A stretch of 64,000 nucleotides of DNA from NCBI GenBank assembly GCA_020099315.1, contig CP083650.1, forward strand, positions 4,464,001-4,528,000. The letters run 5' to 3'. The notes beneath the pieces are model-generated. The model saw only the letters and a list, made by a program, of their open reading frames with translations, searched no databases and had not been told where the DNA came from. Below are positions 62,070 through 64,000 of this stretch, in pieces (the first letter of the stretch is position 1; the number at the start of each line of letters is the position of its first letter). This DNA is from Citrobacter europaeus. GTDB taxonomy: Bacteria; Pseudomonadota; Gammaproteobacteria; Enterobacterales; Enterobacteriaceae. The position numbers were made by a program, and so were the translations under genes.

Positions 62070-63539
62070 TTACATCATAACGACGTCGAACTGCTCCTGG
62101 TTATACAGCGGTTCAATTTGTACTTTGACCTGTTTGCCGACAAAGATTTCGACTTCCGCCAGCGCATGTGACTCTTCACCTTTCAGGGTCTCAGCTACTG
62201 CCGGTGAAGCATAGACCAGGAAACGATCGGAATCATATGCATGGTGTACCCGCACGATTTCGCGCATGATTTCATAGCATACTGTTTCCACCGTTTTCAC
62301 CGTACCACGCCCGTGGCAGGTCGGACACTCGTTGCACAGCACATGCTCCACGCTTTCACGCGTGCGTTTGCGCGTCATCTCTACCAGACCCAGCTGTGAA
62401 AAACCGTTGATACTGGTTTTAACGCGATCCTTGCTCAGAGCCTGTTCCAGAGAGTGCAGCACCCGGCGACGGTGATCTTCATTATTCATGTCGATAAAAT
62501 CGATAATGATAATGCCGCCGAGGTTTCGCAGACGCAGCTGACGAGCGATAGCCTGCGTTGCTTCAATATTAGTATTAAAGATAGTGTCGTCGAGATTACG
62601 ATGCCCAACAAACGCGCCGGTGTTGATATCGACGGTGGTCATCGCTTCGGTTTGATCGATGATCAGATAACCGCCGGACTTCAGCTCTACTTTGCGTTCC
62701 AGCGCGCGCTGGATTTCATTCTCAACGTCAAAGAGATCAAATATGGGCTGGCGTCCGCTGTAATGTTCCAGCTTGCTGGTCATCTCGGGGATATATTCCG
62801 CCGTAAATTCCAGTAACGCTTCATAGGTCAAACGGGAGTCGACGCGGATCCGGTCAAGCTGCGCATCGGCAAAATCACGCAACACGCGCTGCGCCAGCGC
62901 CAGTTCGCCATACATCTGATAGCGCGTTTGCGGGCGCTTTTTACGCTCCATGACTTTCGTCCAGACGCGCTTCAGGTAGGCAGCATCCGAGGCCAGATCC
63001 TCTTCACAGACGCCTTCCGCCGCGGTACGAATAATGAATCCGCCCTGCTCATCGCAGTAATCCGCTACCACTTTTTTAAGACGCTCGCGTTCGGTTTCGC
63101 TTTCGATACGTTGGGACACGCCAACATGCGAAGCACCCGGCATAAAGACGAGATAACGGGAAGGAAGCGTGATGTCCGTCGTCAGACGTGCGCCCTTAGT
63201 ACCCAACGGATCTTTTACCACCTGCACCATGAGATCCTGGCCCTGGCGCACCAGTTCAGATATGTCGCGCACGGTGAACTGTTTTTGTTCTTCACCCGCC
63301 ACACATTCAGTGTGCGGCATGATGTCTGAAGCGTGAAGAAATGCGGCTTTATCCAGCCCAATATCTACAAAAGCCGCCTGCATACCCGGAAGTACACGAC
63401 TTACACGACCTTTGTAGATATTGCCTACGATTCCGCGTCGCGCCTCACGTTCAATATGAATTTCCTGCAGAATACCGCCATCAATGTAAGCCACCCGAGT
63501 TTCCGATGGCGTTACGTTTACCAACAATTCAGCCGTCAT
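62070..63539 (-). CDS. rng: Ribonuclease G
   Basis: 489 residues from ATG at 63539 ([20 protein letters not shown]). RNase E/G endonuclease that matures the 16S rRNA 5' end. N-terminal S1-type domain (about 38-125), 5'-sensor and RNase H-like regions, DNase I-like catalytic part with the metal-binding aspartates in [13 protein letters not shown] and [10 protein letters not shown], and the zinc-link cysteines CPTC near residue 408. Its start overlaps the end of maf by 11 bases. Confidence 0.98.
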   Translation of the reverse strand: MTAELLVNVTPSETRVAYIDGGILQEIHIEREARRGIVGNIYKGRVSRVLPGMQAAFVDIGLDKAAFLHASDIMPHTECVAGEEQKQFTVRDISELVRQGQDLMVQVVKDPLGTKGARLTTDITLPSRYLVFMPGASHVGVSQRIESETERERLKKVVADYCDEQGGFIIRTAAEGVCEEDLASDAAYLKRVWTKVMERKKRPQTRYQMYGELALAQRVLRDFADAQLDRIRVDSRLTYEALLEFTAEYIPEMTSKLEHYSGRQPIFDLFDVENEIQRALERKVELKSGGYLIIDQTEAMTTVDINTGAFVGHRNLDDTIFNTNIEATQAIARQLRLRNLGGIIIIDFIDMNNEDHRRRVLHSLEQALSKDRVKTSINGFSQLGLVEMTRKRTRESVEHVLCNECPTCHGRGTVKTVETVCYEIMREIVRVHHAYDSDRFLVYASPAVAETLKGEESHALAEVEIFVGKQVKVQIEPLYNQEQFDVVMM

Positions 63540-64000
63540 GTTTATCCCTTTTCTCACGCAGTGCGTTAAAATTGGTCAGCAACTCATACGTTTCTACCAG
63601 CGGTAAGCCGACTACGGCGTGATAGCTGCCATTTATCTTCCTGACAAAACAGCCACCCAACCCTTGAATACCGTATGCACCTGCTTTATCCATTGGTTCA
63701 CCGCTGGCAACATAGCCCGCGATGTCCTCATCGGTTAGTGCTCTGAACGTCACTTCCGTCACCACCAGACAGTCCAGACTGTGCTGGCGGTCGGCCAATG
63801 CCACAGCGGTCATGACCTGATGCGTTTTGCCCGACAGTTTGCGCAGCATGGCTGCGGCATGAGCGGCGTCGCGGGGTTTTTCCAGCACTTCGCCATTAAG
63901 GATAACAATGGTATCCGCCCCCAATACTGGCAAATCGCGCTGGGCCATCGCCACACCAGCCTGCGCTTTTTCACACGCCAGACGCGAAACGTACTGCTGC
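63529..64000 (-). CDS. yhdE: Maf-family nucleotide pyrophosphatase YhdE (5' end outside the window)
   Basis: The last 156 or so codons are present, in frame to base 63999. The visible start, [18 protein letters not shown], matches E. coli YhdE from about residue 42, so some 40 residues lie beyond the window. The Maf dTTP/UTP pyrophosphatase motif [17 protein letters not shown] and the later [18 protein letters not shown] and [11 protein letters not shown] blocks are present. Upstream of and overlapping rng, as in the E. coli mreBCD-yhdE-rng cluster. Confidence 0.96.
   Translation of the reverse strand, partial: QQYVSRLACEKAQAGVAMAQRDLPVLGADTIVILNGEVLEKPRDAAHAAAMLRKLSGKTHQVMTAVALADRQHSLDCLVVTEVTFRALTDEDIAGYVASGEPMDKAGAYGIQGLGGCFVRKINGSYHAVVGLPLVETYELLTNFNALREKRDKHDG

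Overview
The window is chromosomal DNA from an enterobacterium close to Escherichia and Salmonella, most likely Citrobacter or a near relative. Almost every protein matches its E. coli counterpart in length and motifs, and gene order follows the E. coli interval yhbY-greA ... rng-maf. Three things differ from E. coli K-12. A codBA pair sits between gltD and the sialic acid operon, where K-12 has gltF and the yhc fimbrial genes. A yagU-type gene sits between aaeR and tldD. An ERIC-type repeat lies between nanR and nanA. There is no rRNA, tRNA, CRISPR array, phage or insertion sequence. The species call is inference, because no rRNA gene is present.

Layout. 1-6,600: end of yhbY, greA, dacB, obgE-yhbE-rpmA-rplU (one strand) and ispB. 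6,800-12,000: sfsB, murA, ibaG and the mlaBCDEF phospholipid-transport operon. 12,200-20,150: yrbG-kdsD-kdsC-lptC-lptA-lptB-rpoN-hpf-ptsN-rapZ-npr, which joins Kdo synthesis, LPS export, sigma-54 and the nitrogen PTS. 20,200-25,300: mtgA, elbB, the sRNA gene arcZ, arcB and yhcC. 25,900-31,900: gltBD glutamate synthase with a small upstream ORF. 32,100-34,700: codBA with a PurR-type operator. 34,700-39,700: the sialic acid operon nanA-nanT-(nanE remnant)-nanK-yhcH and its regulator nanR. 40,000-45,700: dcuD, sspBA, rpsI-rplM, zapE, zapG. 45,900-51,300: degQ, degS, mdh, argR, yhcN, yhcO. 51,400-56,500: the aaeXAB efflux operon with aaeR, and the yagU homologue. 56,500-64,000: tldD, yhdP, rng and the truncated end of maf.

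Most of the window is conserved core genome: envelope building (Kdo, Lpt, Mla, MurA, MtgA, DacB, YhdP), translation (L13, S9, L21, L27, ObgE, HPF), nitrogen and redox control (RpoN, PtsN, NPr, GltBD, ArcB, ArcZ) and quality control (DegQ, DegS, SspB, TldD). The clearest anomaly is nanE. It has lost its interior in frame and survives as a 20-codon ORF made of the first and last few codons, so this operon lacks its ManNAc-6-phosphate epimerase while every other nan gene is intact. The second point of interest is a 29-codon ORF with a good ribosome binding site that ends one base before the gltB start codon. Nine REP/BIME loci and many clear terminators fill the gaps. I did not find a wholly new multigene system.
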